Shown: positions 6,764 through 16,479, counted from the stretch's first letter. The stretch: DNA of 64,000 nt from an uncultured Lachnospiraceae bacterium (GCA_910588825.1 CAJURF010000001.1:15520-79519), one strand, 5' to 3'. The notes: generated by a model not told the origin, from the letters alone. Numbers and translations are program-made.

Positions 6764-8446
6764 TTAAATTGTTCCGCCCTCTTTCTCCATGCTCTCTTTT
6801 AAAAGATTTTCAAACTCGCCGCACGGCATAGGTTTCGCAAAATAATATCCCTGGACATAATCACAATCAATATTGGCAAGCCGTTCCAGCTGTTCTTTCG
6901 TCTCCACGCCTTCTGCAATTACATGCAGCTTAATCCAGTGGGCCAGATCAATCACGAAGCGCAGAATCCCCTGAGAGGCCGGCTTGGCAGTCTCACTGCG
7001 GATAAATTCCATATCCAGCTTCAGCACATCAATGGGAAGATTGTTCAAAGTATTCAGCGAAGAATATCCACTTCCAAAGTCATCCATCTCCACCACAAAT
7101 CCCAGTTTCCGCAGCTGTGTCACAGTCTCCACAATCTGAACGGGATTCTCAGTGTATGCACTCTCTGTGATTTCCAGATGAAGTCTGTCCGGCGACAGAT
7201 TATTTTCTTTGATCAGTTCTGTCATAATTTTCGGAAGATCCACATTGTAGATATCTGCCCTGGACACATTCACTGACACAGAAATAGGCGGATATCCCTT
7301 GTCTTCCCATTCTCTCAGAACTTTGCATGCCCTGCTCCATACATACTGATCCAGCTTTGTAATAAATCCATTCTTCTCAAAAAGCGGTATAAACACCCCT
7401 GGTGACTGGAAGCCCCACTCCGGATGATTCCAGCGGATCAGAGCCTCTGCCCCTGCCAGCTTCGTGCCGCGGATCTGGTATTGGGGCTGAAGATAAATCT
7501 CGAACTGTTCTTCTTCCAGCGCCCGTTCCATAACATCTGTAATGGCCTGTTCACGCACCAGGCTGTCATGCATTTCATCCTCAAACATGGCAAAATATTT
7601 GCCATACTGGCCGTTAATGCTGCGTGCAGCCAGAAAAGCCCGGTCACACATCTGTTCAATCGTGAGGGACCTGTCTTCGACTGTATAAATTCCCCACTTC
7701 ATAATCACATTTTTCATATTGGCCAGAGCATGAATCTGCTCGTCTGCATTCTGAAAAATCTCATCATCATACTCTCTGTGATGTTCCACCAGACATACAA
7801 ACTGGTCTGCATTAAGGCGGCAGCTGATCCCCTTATCGCCTACCAGCCTTCTGTAGACGCTGGCCACTTCGCGGAGGAGCTGGTCACCGGCAGGAATCCC
7901 AAATATATCGTTGATCAATTTAAAGTTCTCTATATCAGAGCATACAATCTCATATTTTTTATCCGGATGCTGAAGCAGCATATTCTTCGCTTTATTATAG
8001 AAAAATTCCTTATTATAAAGCCCTGTCAAGCGGTCGTACTGTACCCGGTTCACCATAGCTGCCGTTTCCCGGAGGTGAATAATACTGGCTACCCTGTGTA
8101 GAATAATCTGAGGCTTATATGGCTTCGATACAAAATCTGTCGCACCGTGGGACAGTGCTGCAACTTCATCTGCTTCACTGTCACTCTGTGTAGTAACGAT
8201 TACAGGAATTACTGAATACGCAGAATTCTCTTTCATATGGGAAAGAAAACTGTATCCATCCATAACCGGCATGACAATATCCAATAAAATCAGAGATATA
8301 GACTCTCCGTTTTCTTTCAGCACATCAAGTGCAGCCTGTCCGTTCTCTGCCTGTAAAACCGCATATTCCGGAGACAATATATCACACAATATCTCTCTGT
8401 TGAGCTCATTATCCTCCACTACCAATACTTTTTTTTGTGGCAACAT
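6764..8446 (-). CDS. Response regulator with REC, degenerate GGDEF and EAL domains
   Basis: A 560-residue cytoplasmic cyclic-di-GMP phosphodiesterase candidate. The receiver domain (about 5-120) has the acidic pair ED, phospho-acceptor D56 in LLLDIVMP and the lysine in SKPYKP. The central GGDEF domain (about 140-295) has lost its signature: NADQF at 212-216 replaces GG(D/E)EF, so it is probably not a cyclase but may bind GTP. The EAL domain (about 305-550) keeps EALIRW (334-339), LEITES, DDFGSGYSSL, KLD and AEGVE, all expected for an active enzyme. I chose the ATG at 8446; a TTG at 8461 is possible. It is divergent from the alpha-galactosidase and has its own promoter. Confidence 0.92.
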   Translation of the reverse strand: MLPQKKVLVVEDNELNREILCDILSPEYAVLQAENGQAALDVLKENGESISLILLDIVMPVMDGYSFLSHMKENSAYSVIPVIVTTQSDSEADEVAALSHGATDFVSKPYKPQIILHRVASIIHLRETAAMVNRVQYDRLTGLYNKEFFYNKAKNMLLQHPDKKYEIVCSDIENFKLINDIFGIPAGDQLLREVASVYRRLVGDKGISCRLNADQFVCLVEHHREYDDEIFQNADEQIHALANMKNVIMKWGIYTVEDRSLTIEQMCDRAFLAARSINGQYGKYFAMFEDEMHDSLVREQAITDVMERALEEEQFEIYLQPQYQIRGTKLAGAEALIRWNHPEWGFQSPGVFIPLFEKNGFITKLDQYVWSRACKVLREWEDKGYPPISVSVNVSRADIYNVDLPKIMTELIKENNLSPDRLHLEITESAYTENPVQIVETVTQLRKLGFVVEMDDFGSGYSSLNTLNNLPIDVLKLDMEFIRSETAKPASQGILRFVIDLAHWIKLHVIAEGVETKEQLERLANIDCDYVQGYYFAKPMPCGEFENLLKESMEKEGGTI

Positions 8447-8496
8447 ATGTTCATTCCCCAATTCCTAATATTATTAATCATCAGATTCGTTTAGTG

Positions 8497-8525
8497 ATAT
8501 TATTTTAACACAGAAAAAATATCAA
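8497..8525 (-). promoter_or_regulatory. Promoter of the REC-GGDEF-EAL gene
   Basis: TTGATA (8525-8520) and TAATAT (8502-8497) on the minus strand are 17 bases apart, about 50 bases upstream of the chosen start. The gap with the divergent alpha-galactosidase gene is AT-rich. Confidence 0.55.
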
Positions 8526-8656
8526 CGCAATCCTTTTCATGGCAATGCTGGAATTCTTTCAAAAAATATAAATAACCCCTTGAAATAAATCATAAAATCG
8601 TGCAAAATATCTAATGCAGCAATTTACAATAATTACACAAATTAATGGAGTAACAT

Positions 8657-10852
8657 ATGGCAATCATATTTGATCAAGTGAATTCCGTCTTTACTTTACA
8701 GACCAGCCACAGCATGTATCAGATGAAAGTAGATGAACACGGAGTTTTACTTCATACTTATTATGGAAGGAAAGGAATTCCGTTTGATTACTCTTATCTG
8801 ATCACTTATGCAGATCACGGATTTTCCGGGAATCCTTATGATGTGGGAGATAACCGGCTCTATTCACTGGACGCCCTTCCCCAGGAATATCCTGTCTACG
8901 GCAGCGGAGACCATCGCTCCACTGCACTGAAAGTACAGTATGCTGACGGGGCCGGCGGCTGCGAGCTGCGCTATGTCCGCCATGAGCTGCGGAAAGGAAA
9001 GTATTCCCTGCCCGGTCTGCCTGCGCTGTATGATTCCCCCGGCACAGCCTCCCACACGCTGGTTATTACTTTAGAGGATTCCCGCAAAGTATTTTACGTA
9101 CATCTCTATTATGGTGTCATGGAAAATCTGGATTTGATCACCCGCAGCGTATGTGTGGAGAACCGCGGGGGCGACCCTTTATATCTGGAACAGATATCCA
9201 GTGTCTGTGTGGATTTTCAGCATGGTGATTATGATCTCCACACTTTCTGGGGCCGCCACTTAAAAGAGCGTACTTATCAGAGAACTCCGGTCACTTATGG
9301 CATACAGGCCATTGGAAGCACCCGGGGCGCTTCCAGCCACCAGCATAATCCCTTCTTCCTCCTCACCAGCCGTCAGGCCAGCGAAGATACGGGAGACTGT
9401 TACGGTTTTTCCTTTCTCTACAGCGGGGACTTCCTGGCGGCAGCCCATAAGGATCAGTACTCCCAGACCAGAGTCCTCATGGGTATCCACCCAGATAATT
9501 TCCGTTACTGCCTGTACAAAGGAGATTGTTTCTATGCACCGGAAGCTGCCATGGCTTACTCAGGACAGGGAATGAACGCATTATCACAGATTTACCACAA
9601 AGCTTACCGTCATAATCTATGCCGGGGAGCTTATAAAACCGCGAGACGCCCTATACTTCTCAACAGCTGGGAGGGCGTATACCTTGATTTTAACGCGGAA
9701 AAGCTGATGAACATGGCCAGAAAAGCCGCTCAGCTGGGAATCGAATTATTTGTCTTAGATGACGGATGGTTTGGGAAGCGCAGCCAGGATATATCTGGTC
9801 TGGGTGACTGGTATGTAAACGAAAACAAGCTTGGATGCGGATTGAAAGAATTATCAGATGAAATTCACGCCCTGGGCATGCAGTTTGGCATCTGGTTTGA
9901 ACCGGAATGTGTCAATGAGGACAGTGATTTGTACCGGGAACACCCGGATTGGGCGTTAAAAGTCCCGGGGAAAGCTCCTACCCGCAGCCGTTATCAGCTT
10001 GTGCTGGACTTCTCCAGGGAGGATGTTCGGGAACACATTTTCGGTAAAATCTGTCAAGTACTGGATTCTGCACAAATCGAATATCTGAAATGGGATTTTA
10101 ACCGGAGCATTTCCGACATTTACAGTGCCAAGCTTCCGCCCAAAAGGCAGGGTGAAACGGCCCACCGCTATATACTGGGACTCTATGATATGCTGGAAAA
10201 ACTCACCGAACGTTACCCAAATCTGCTGTTAGAGGGATGCAGCGGCGGCGGCGGACGCTTCGATGCCGGTATGCTGTACTACACACCCCAAATCTGGTGC
10301 AGCGACGATACCGATGCCATAGAACGACTATCCATTCAATATGGAACTTCTTTCGGCTATCCCATCAGTACGACAGGCGCTCATGTCTCCCACTGTCCCA
10401 ATGAGCAGACAGGAAGAATGGTTCCCCTGGAAACCAGAGCAGCCGTGGCTATGGCCGGCACCTTTGGATACGAGCTGGACCCCGGTAAAATAACAAAGAC
10501 AGACAGACTTGCCATCCAAAAACAAATTAAAGAATTTCAAAAATATTATGATTTGATTCAGGATGGTCTCTACTACCGATTGACAAACCCAGATGATTAC
10601 CCCAGTTACCATGGATGGGAATTTGTGAAAGAAGATGGCAGTGAAGCGCTGCTGTGCATTGTTGCCCTGCACGCACAGCCAAATGCTTCCCGCTGCTGTA
10701 TGCGTCTGAAAGGTCTAAAAGAAGATAAAATATATCTGATTGACGGTGTGAAATATCCCGGTTCTGCCCTGATGCACGGCGGTTACCTGATCCCCCATGC
10801 AAAGGTGGAGTATGAAAGTTTCCGAATACATGTGACGCAGTGGGTGGAATAA
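8657..10852 (+). CDS. Alpha-galactosidase, glycoside hydrolase family 36
   Basis: This 731-residue enzyme removes terminal alpha-galactose from raffinose-family sugars or melibiose. It has the N-terminal beta-supersandwich, the catalytic barrel with LFVLDDGWFGKR, WFEPECVNEDSDL, nucleophile D480 in YLKWDFNRSISD and acid/base D550 in WCSDDTDAIERL, and a C-terminal beta domain. Residue spacing matches the tetrameric GH36 enzymes of the Geobacillus AgaA type. There is no signal peptide, so it acts on imported oligosaccharides in the cytoplasm. GGAG lies 6 bases before the ATG. No transporter or sugar regulator is adjacent, and a strong terminator follows, so it is a single-gene unit. Confidence 0.96.
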   Translation: MAIIFDQVNSVFTLQTSHSMYQMKVDEHGVLLHTYYGRKGIPFDYSYLITYADHGFSGNPYDVGDNRLYSLDALPQEYPVYGSGDHRSTALKVQYADGAGGCELRYVRHELRKGKYSLPGLPALYDSPGTASHTLVITLEDSRKVFYVHLYYGVMENLDLITRSVCVENRGGDPLYLEQISSVCVDFQHGDYDLHTFWGRHLKERTYQRTPVTYGIQAIGSTRGASSHQHNPFFLLTSRQASEDTGDCYGFSFLYSGDFLAAAHKDQYSQTRVLMGIHPDNFRYCLYKGDCFYAPEAAMAYSGQGMNALSQIYHKAYRHNLCRGAYKTARRPILLNSWEGVYLDFNAEKLMNMARKAAQLGIELFVLDDGWFGKRSQDISGLGDWYVNENKLGCGLKELSDEIHALGMQFGIWFEPECVNEDSDLYREHPDWALKVPGKAPTRSRYQLVLDFSREDVREHIFGKICQVLDSAQIEYLKWDFNRSISDIYSAKLPPKRQGETAHRYILGLYDMLEKLTERYPNLLLEGCSGGGGRFDAGMLYYTPQIWCSDDTDAIERLSIQYGTSFGYPISTTGAHVSHCPNEQTGRMVPLETRAAVAMAGTFGYELDPGKITKTDRLAIQKQIKEFQKYYDLIQDGLYYRLTNPDDYPSYHGWEFVKEDGSEALLCIVALHAQPNASRCCMRLKGLKEDKIYLIDGVKYPGSALMHGGYLIPHAKVEYESFRIHVTQWVE

Positions 10853-10881
10853 ATTTTACGACGGGCTCTGCCATCATACAG

Positions 10882-10927
10882 AAAAAAGGTCCTGGGAGAA
10901 TGAAAATATTCTCCCAGGACCTTTTTT
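10882..10927. terminator. Bidirectional terminator between the alpha-galactosidase gene and leuD
   Basis: A perfect 20-base-pair stem whose ends are A6 and T6, around a 6-base loop (GAAAAT), lies between two convergent genes. It has a U-tract in both directions and should end both transcripts. Confidence 0.95.
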
Positions 10928-10949
10928 CTGTCATATAAATGATATGTTC

Positions 10950-11435
10950 TTATTTTTTATTGATATAATTTACCAGACCTCCGGCCTCTATGATGTTCTG
11001 CATAAACGGGGGAAAAGCCTGCCCCTGAAATTCCGTTCCCTTTGTGCGGTTGTAAATTCTGCCGCTGTCAAAATCCACTTCCACCTGATCTCCATCTTCG
11101 ATGGAATGGGCCGCTTCTGGACATTCAATAATCGGAAGTCCGATATTGATAGAATTTCTGTAAAAAATCCGCGCAAAAGTCTCTGCAATCACACAGCTGA
11201 TTCCCGAAGCCTTAATCGAAATTGGAGCATGTTCCCTGGAAGAACCACAGCCGAAATTCTTGTCCGCCACAATAATGTCTCCTTTGTGGACTTTTTTCAC
11301 AAATTCCGGATCTATATCTGCCATACAATGTTCAGCCAGCTCTGCAGGATCAGAAGAATTCAGATATCTGGCGGGAATAATCACATCTGTGTCTACATTG
11401 TCACCATACTTAAAAACTGTTCCATTTGCCCTCAA
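10950..11435 (-). CDS. leuD: 3-isopropylmalate dehydratase small subunit
   Basis: LeuD is the swivel subunit of isopropylmalate isomerase, which converts 2- to 3-isopropylmalate in leucine synthesis. The 161-residue protein is of the short (archaeal/clostridial) type and contains YGDNVDTDVIIPARYL, the signature NFGCGSSREHAP and FARIFYRNSINIGLP. The start ATG overlaps the stop of leuC by four bases, so the two subunits are translationally coupled. It ends just before the bidirectional terminator and is the last gene of the ilv-leu operon. Confidence 0.96.
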   Translation of the reverse strand: MRANGTVFKYGDNVDTDVIIPARYLNSSDPAELAEHCMADIDPEFVKKVHKGDIIVADKNFGCGSSREHAPISIKASGISCVIAETFARIFYRNSINIGLPIIECPEAAHSIEDGDQVEVDFDSGRIYNRTKGTEFQGQAFPPFMQNIIEAGGLVNYINKK

Positions 11436-12715
11436 TTTCCAGCTCCTCCTGTCACAATTTCTGCAGGTGCGGATATTTTTCCGGTCACTGCGCTGGCGGC
11501 GGCAACTGCCGGACTTGCCAGATATACTTCAGATTCCACATGACCCATACGGCCGACAAAATTTCTGTTTGTGGTGGAGATACACCGCTCTCCCTCTGCC
11601 AAAATCCCCATATAGCCCCCCAGACAAGGACCACAGGTGGGAGTGCTGACTACAGCCCCCGCCTCCACAAATATCTTTACCAGACCTTCTTCTATCGCCT
11701 GCAGATAAATCTCCTGGGTAGCCGGTATTACGATACAGCGCACACCTTTTTTTACTTTACGCCCTTTCAGGATATTGGCAGCACAGCGGAGGTCTTCCAT
11801 CCGGCCGTTGGTACAGGAACCGATCACAGACTGGTCAATGGCTATCTCTTCTCCTATCTGGGAAATGCCCTTTGTATTTTCCGGAAGATGCGGGAAAGCA
11901 ACCATTGGCTCCAGTTTTCCAAGATCAATGATATATTCCTGGTCATACTCTGCATCTGCATCTGCCTCATATACCGTAAACTCTTTCTTGGAATGAGACC
12001 GCATATACTCGATTGTCTTATCATCCACAGGGAAAATTCCGTTCTTTCCTCCTGCCTCGATGGCCATATTAGCAATGGTAAAGCGGTCATCCATACTCAG
12101 ACCGGACACTCCTTCTCCCACAAACTCCATAGATTTATACAATGCCCCGTCCACACCGATCATGCCAATAATGTGCAGAATCACATCTTTACCGCTGACC
12201 CATCTGGGCAGTGTACCTGTCAACACAAATTTCAGAGCAGACGGCACTTTAAACCATGCCTTGCCCGTAGCCATGCCAGCGGCCATATCTGTGCTGCCCA
12301 CACCTGTAGAAAATGCTCCCAGCGCACCGTATGTACAGGTATGGGAATCTGCACCAATGACCACGTCTCCGGCAACAGTCAGCCCCTTCTCCGGAAGAAG
12401 AGCATGTTCAATTCCCATCTCTCCCACATCAAAAAAATTAGTAATTTGATGTTTGTGTGCAAATTCCCGTACACATTTACAATGCTGAGCCGACTTAATA
12501 TCTTTATTTGGTACAAAGTGATCCATCACCAGGGCGATCTTGTCTTTGTGGAAAACAGTATCCACTGTCATCTGTTCCATTTCATGGATTGCCACTGGGG
12601 AAGTAATGTCATTCCCCAGCACCAAATCTAAATCTGCTTCAATTAACTGCCCTGCCTCCACACTCTCCAAACCGGCATGAGCAGCGAGTATCTTCTGGGT
12701 CATTGTCATTCCCAT
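11432..12715 (-). CDS. leuC: 3-isopropylmalate dehydratase large subunit
   Basis: LeuC carries the [4Fe-4S] cluster of isopropylmalate isomerase. The 427-residue protein has DHFVPNKDIKSA, GADSHTCTYGALG, VIGSCTNGRMEDL and PTCGPCLGGYMGILA, giving the three cluster cysteines. AGGAGG lies 8 bases before the ATG at 12715. It overlaps leuD by four bases and begins only 36 bases after the stop of a chemoreceptor gene with no terminator between, so it should be read from the ilvN promoter. leuA and leuB are not in the window. Confidence 0.97.
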   Translation of the reverse strand: MGMTMTQKILAAHAGLESVEAGQLIEADLDLVLGNDITSPVAIHEMEQMTVDTVFHKDKIALVMDHFVPNKDIKSAQHCKCVREFAHKHQITNFFDVGEMGIEHALLPEKGLTVAGDVVIGADSHTCTYGALGAFSTGVGSTDMAAGMATGKAWFKVPSALKFVLTGTLPRWVSGKDVILHIIGMIGVDGALYKSMEFVGEGVSGLSMDDRFTIANMAIEAGGKNGIFPVDDKTIEYMRSHSKKEFTVYEADADAEYDQEYIIDLGKLEPMVAFPHLPENTKGISQIGEEIAIDQSVIGSCTNGRMEDLRCAANILKGRKVKKGVRCIVIPATQEIYLQAIEEGLVKIFVEAGAVVSTPTCGPCLGGYMGILAEGERCISTTNRNFVGRMGHVESEVYLASPAVAAASAVTGKISAPAEIVTGGAGN

Positions 12716-12751
12716 TTACTCTTCCTCCTTGTTCCAATCACCAGATACATA

Positions 12752-14422
12752 TTAATTTCTGATTCTGAATCTGCCTACGAAGTCTTTCAGTATCTGTGCC
12801 TGATCAGACAATTCTTCACTGGCCGCTGCACTCTGCTGCGCTGTAGCGGAGTTTGTCTGTACCACGCTTGAAATCTGATCCACACCCTCTGTAACCTGCG
12901 CAATAGCCTGGGCCTGTTCATTGGAAGCTGTGGAAATTTTGTTGACAATTGAAGTAATATTTTGAGCCCCTTCCACCGCCAGTGTAAGAGCCTCTGCCGT
13001 TTCACCTGCAATGGAGGTTCCCCGTTCCACAGCCTGCAGTGAATTTTCAATCAAAATCGAAGTATTTTTACTAGCCTCGGCACTCTTGGATGCCAGACTG
13101 CGCACTTCATCTGCCACTACTGCAAATCCCTTTCCTGCAGCACCTGCCCTGGCAGCTTCCACCGCCGCATTCAAGGCGAGAATATTCGTCTGGAATGCAA
13201 TATCTTCAATGGTTTTAATAATCTTTCCAATTTCGCTGGAACTCTTGCTGATGTCTTCCATGGCGCCGATCATTTCCTGCATTTTCTCGTTGCTGGCAGC
13301 CATCTCTCCGCCCACACGTTCAGCAGCCTGGCTGGCCTCTTCTGCGTTATGAGCGTTATCTTTCACCTGAGAAGAAATTTCTGTAATCGTGGCAGCCAAT
13401 TCCTCAACAGAAGAAGCCTGCTCCGTAGCTCCCTGAGATAACGCCTGAGAACCGTCCGATACCTGTACAGACCCAGAAGCCACCTGGTCGGCTGATAGAT
13501 TCACCTGAGAAAGCGTATCACTTAAATTCCCACGGATTGTGCGGAGAGATTCCAGAATATCTGCAAAATCTCCTACATAATAATCCACCGCACCGCTCAT
13601 TACAGTAAAGTTACCGGAAGCCATTTCTTTGAGCATCTGGGACTCATCTGTAATAATAGACTTGAGTGTATCTGCTAGATGACGGATATTTTCTGATAAA
13701 ACACCCAGTTCATCTCTCGACTCATAATTGACTTCCACATCAAGATGGCCCTCAGCCATCTGTATAGCAGCATTTTCAATCTCCTCTATGGGGCCTTTCA
13801 GACCTTTCGTCACAGTTGATGACAGCCACAGGGTAATCAACAGTGCAATCACCGCTATAATCATAACTGCAATCTGCACTGCCAGCTGGATTCTGCTGGA
13901 GGACTGCATGGTCTTCTCGTTCAAATCATCAAGTGTACCTTGCAGTTCTATCAGCTTGTTGTTTACCTGTTCCATAATCGGCTCATAGGATTTAAGGTAG
14001 ATTGCCTCTGCTTCAGTTTTCTGGTCCTGCATACTGATAATCTGATTCAAATACTCATCTGCCTGACTCATCAGGGACTGAATCTCGTTAAGTAAAGCCT
14101 TTCCATCCGGGTAAAGTTTAGTCGTCTTGTCCAGCAGCTCCAGAAAATAGTCTATCTCGCTGCGTGCGTCCTCCAGGCTTTCCCGGGCTTTCTGCCCATC
14201 GTCTGTAAAGAAACTGATAGACATGTCCTTCATACATCTCTGTCCGGCCCTGCGCATATCCATTGTATATGTACTGACCTGATAATTTTCCTTATAAAAA
14301 TTTTCCAGACTGTTGCCGATTTCAGCCATACTAAGCTGTGACACCGCAACAGTTATCAGGTACAATACAATGATTGTACCAAATGTAATCAGTAATTTCT
14401 TTCCGATTTTTAAGTTTTTCAT
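12752..14422 (-). CDS. Methyl-accepting chemotaxis protein
   Basis: The 556-residue chemoreceptor has a membrane helix at about 10-30, a four-helix-bundle sensor of about 145 residues, a second membrane helix at 179-201, a HAMP domain (about 202-255) and a long cytoplasmic signalling domain with the hairpin tip IAFQTNILALNAAVEAARAG. It ends FRIRN, with no CheR-docking pentapeptide. It probably senses a small molecule outside the cell and controls CheA. No che or flagellar genes are nearby; instead it sits between DUF4234 and leuC inside the branched-chain amino acid operon, 47 bases after the former and 36 before the latter, without terminators. A ligand linked to branched-chain amino acids is a reasonable guess only. 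Confidence 0.95.
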   Translation of the reverse strand: MKNLKIGKKLLITFGTIIVLYLITVAVSQLSMAEIGNSLENFYKENYQVSTYTMDMRRAGQRCMKDMSISFFTDDGQKARESLEDARSEIDYFLELLDKTTKLYPDGKALLNEIQSLMSQADEYLNQIISMQDQKTEAEAIYLKSYEPIMEQVNNKLIELQGTLDDLNEKTMQSSSRIQLAVQIAVMIIAVIALLITLWLSSTVTKGLKGPIEEIENAAIQMAEGHLDVEVNYESRDELGVLSENIRHLADTLKSIITDESQMLKEMASGNFTVMSGAVDYYVGDFADILESLRTIRGNLSDTLSQVNLSADQVASGSVQVSDGSQALSQGATEQASSVEELAATITEISSQVKDNAHNAEEASQAAERVGGEMAASNEKMQEMIGAMEDISKSSSEIGKIIKTIEDIAFQTNILALNAAVEAARAGAAGKGFAVVADEVRSLASKSAEASKNTSILIENSLQAVERGTSIAGETAEALTLAVEGAQNITSIVNKISTASNEQAQAIAQVTEGVDQISSVVQTNSATAQQSAAASEELSDQAQILKDFVGRFRIRN

Positions 14423-14469
14423 ACCATTCTCCTTGTCTAAAAGTTACCGTGCAATCCTGATTCTGCACA

Positions 14470-14835
14470 TCAATAGGGTGAAGATCCAAAGGACGCATAA
14501 TACCGGTTCAATTCGCTCTGAGCTACTGCGTAGGTCACAATCCCCAAACCAAATATCTGCAGTAACAGGTACAGCAGCCCTGAATTATCTGTATATCTTC
14601 CGCTTCTGCTGTTAATCCGGTCGATCCTCTGTCCCAGCTGATAAGCCCAGTAAATCCCATATATACCACAAGTCACCACGGTCAGCAGGAGCACCATGCC
14701 TCCGCTGGTGCCGCTTTCCCCCGCTGCCTCCAGTGAATCATTATTCAAAACAAGCATCCAGTATATACCGAATATGCCGCAGGTCACAATTGTAAGTATT
14801 ACATAGACAGCTACATTTCTCTCTGCAGGTATCAT
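14470..14835 (-). CDS. DUF4234 membrane protein with an internal duplication
   Basis: A 121-residue integral membrane protein of the DUF4234 family, whose function is unknown. Two copies of a motif are visible: TIVTCGIFGIYWMLVL near residues 15-30 and TVVTCGIYGIYWAYQL near 52-67, each a short membrane hairpin, followed by a third hydrophobic stretch (LLYLLLQIFGLGIVTYAV). It lies 16 bases after ilvC and 47 bases before the chemoreceptor, so all are likely on one transcript. A role as partner of the receptor is conceivable but nothing in the sequence shows it. Confidence 0.85.
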   Translation of the reverse strand: MIPAERNVAVYVILTIVTCGIFGIYWMLVLNNDSLEAAGESGTSGGMVLLLTVVTCGIYGIYWAYQLGQRIDRINSRSGRYTDNSGLLYLLLQIFGLGIVTYAVAQSELNRYYASFGSSPY

Positions 14836-14851
14836 TGATTAAATCCCCATA

Positions 14852-15865
14852 TTAATTGTCTAACAACTTGTTCTCATTATTCCAGCTGTACAGCTTCCTC
14901 AGTTCTTTTCCCACAGTCTCTAACTGATGACCGGCCTCAATTCTTCTCTTAGCCATAAATTTGGGACAGCCCACCTGGTTCTCTGTCAGCCAGTCGCGGG
15001 CAAAAGTTCCCTCCTGAATATCTTTGAGAATCTGCCGCATGGTATTCTTGGTCTCCTCTGTGACAATCTTCGGCCCTGTGATATAATCTCCATATTCTGC
15101 TGTATTGGAAATAGAATAACGCATACCGGCAAAACCGCTCTGGAAGATCAAATCCACAATCAGCTTCATCTCATGGATACACTCAAAATATGCACTCTCC
15201 GGCTCATAGCCTGCTTCCACCAGCACTTCAAATCCTGCTTTCATCAAAGCGGTTACACCGCCGCATAACACAGCCTGCTCACCAAACAAATCCGTCTCTG
15301 TCTCCTCACGGAATGTAGTCTGCAGAACCCCTGCGCGCGCGCCGCCGATGGCCAGTGCATATGCCAGAGCCAGATCATGGGCTTTGCCTGTGAAATCCTG
15401 CTGTACAGCGATTAGACAGGGAACTCCTTTTCCTTCCTGGTACTGGCTTCTCACCGTGTGCCCCGGTCCCTTTGGAGCGATCATAGATACATCCACATTT
15501 GCCGGAGGCTTAATCTGCCCGAAGTGAATTGCAAAACCGTGGGCAAACATAAGCATATTTCCTTCTTCCAGATTGGGTTCAATGGATTCTTTATACATTG
15601 CAGCCTGTTTTTCATCGTTGATCAGAATCATGATGATATCTGCTCTCTTTGCCGCCTCAGCAGCTGTATATACTTCAAATCCTTGTTCTTCTGCACGTTT
15701 CCAGGATCTGCTTCCCTCATAAAGGCCAATAATCACTTTACACCCAGACTCTTTCGCATTTAGGGCATGTGCATGTCCCTGGCTGCCGTAGCCGATCACC
15801 GCAATCGTCTTTCCTTCCAACAAAGAAAGATTACAGTCCTCCTGATAGTAAATTTTTGCTGCCAT
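14852..15865 (-). CDS. ilvC: Ketol-acid reductoisomerase
   Basis: IlvC isomerises and reduces acetolactate and acetohydroxybutyrate in valine, leucine and isoleucine synthesis. The 337-residue class I enzyme has the Rossmann motif AVIGYGSQGHAHALN, FAHGFAIHFGQIKPP, APKGPGHTVRSQY and EETETDLFGEQAVLCGG. I chose the ATG at 15865 (MAAKIYYQEDC), which has AGGAGG upstream and is the normal family start; the frame is open 13 codons further upstream. It follows ilvN. The residues after the Rossmann glycines (LYEGSRSWKRAEE) include basic and serine positions as in NADPH-using enzymes. Confidence 0.97.
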   Translation of the reverse strand: MAAKIYYQEDCNLSLLEGKTIAVIGYGSQGHAHALNAKESGCKVIIGLYEGSRSWKRAEEQGFEVYTAAEAAKRADIIMILINDEKQAAMYKESIEPNLEEGNMLMFAHGFAIHFGQIKPPANVDVSMIAPKGPGHTVRSQYQEGKGVPCLIAVQQDFTGKAHDLALAYALAIGGARAGVLQTTFREETETDLFGEQAVLCGGVTALMKAGFEVLVEAGYEPESAYFECIHEMKLIVDLIFQSGFAGMRYSISNTAEYGDYITGPKIVTEETKNTMRQILKDIQEGTFARDWLTENQVGCPKFMAKRRIEAGHQLETVGKELRKLYSWNNENKLLDN

Positions 15866-15935
15866 TGTTTCATTCCTCCTGCTAAATAGTTTTTTCTGTT
15901 GCATGTAAGAGCTTGGTGAAAAAGAAGATAGAATG

Positions 15936-16436
15936 CTACTTCAGGAAACGGACGTCATCCGCCCCTCTGGAAAGCCCTGTCAAACCAGTCCTGGCCAGCT
16001 CCAAAATCTCATATCCCTCCAGCAGACTGATAAAAGCCTCTAATTTATTCCTGGTTCCTGTCAATTCGATCACCAGCGATTTCTGCCCAATGTCCACAAT
16101 ATTTGCCCGGAACACATTGGCAATGGATATCACATTCTGCCTTTCCTCAACAGTTGCCGCCACTTTCACCAGAAGCAGCTCCCGGTTTACACTTTTCTCC
16201 GGTTCCAGAACTTTAATATCAAGAACATCCACCAGCTTGGATAACTGATTCGTAATCTGCTCCAGAATCAGCTCATCTCCCGATGCCACCACGGTCATCC
16301 TGGTAAATTTGGGATCAGCGGTCACTCCTGCCGTTATGCTGTCGATGTTATATCCCCGCCTGCTGAACAAGCCTGCGACCCGGCTCAATACACCCGCCGT
16401 ATTATCTACTAAAATGGACAGTACTCTTTGTTTCAC
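15936..16436 (-). CDS. ilvN: Acetolactate synthase small (regulatory) subunit
   Basis: IlvN/IlvH binds the catalytic subunit of acetohydroxyacid synthase and mediates valine feedback inhibition. The 166-residue protein has the N-terminal ACT domain (VLSILVDNTAGVLSRVAGLFSRRGYNIDSI) and the C-terminal domain ending in ELARTGLTGLSRG. The start is a GTG at 16436 with AAGGAAG 8 bases upstream. It is the first gene of the operon, yet the catalytic subunit ilvB is not adjacent, so the large subunit must be encoded elsewhere. Confidence 0.95.
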   Translation of the reverse strand: MKQRVLSILVDNTAGVLSRVAGLFSRRGYNIDSITAGVTADPKFTRMTVVASGDELILEQITNQLSKLVDVLDIKVLEPEKSVNRELLLVKVAATVEERQNVISIANVFRANIVDIGQKSLVIELTGTRNKLEAFISLLEGYEILELARTGLTGLSRGADDVRFLK

Positions 16437-16479
16437 TGGCTATTCTTCCTTTCATCGGTTCTTTATAAATTTCCTTTTA

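Noticed and set aside
7424..8101. A 225-codon open frame opposite the REC-GGDEF-EAL gene
   Set aside because: It is antisense to a gene with clear domains and looks like a codon-bias shadow.
11426..12631. A 401-codon open frame on the plus strand opposite leuC
   Set aside because: It lies wholly antisense to leuC, which has all its iron-sulfur and family motifs. The frame has no recognisable domain and no ribosome site.
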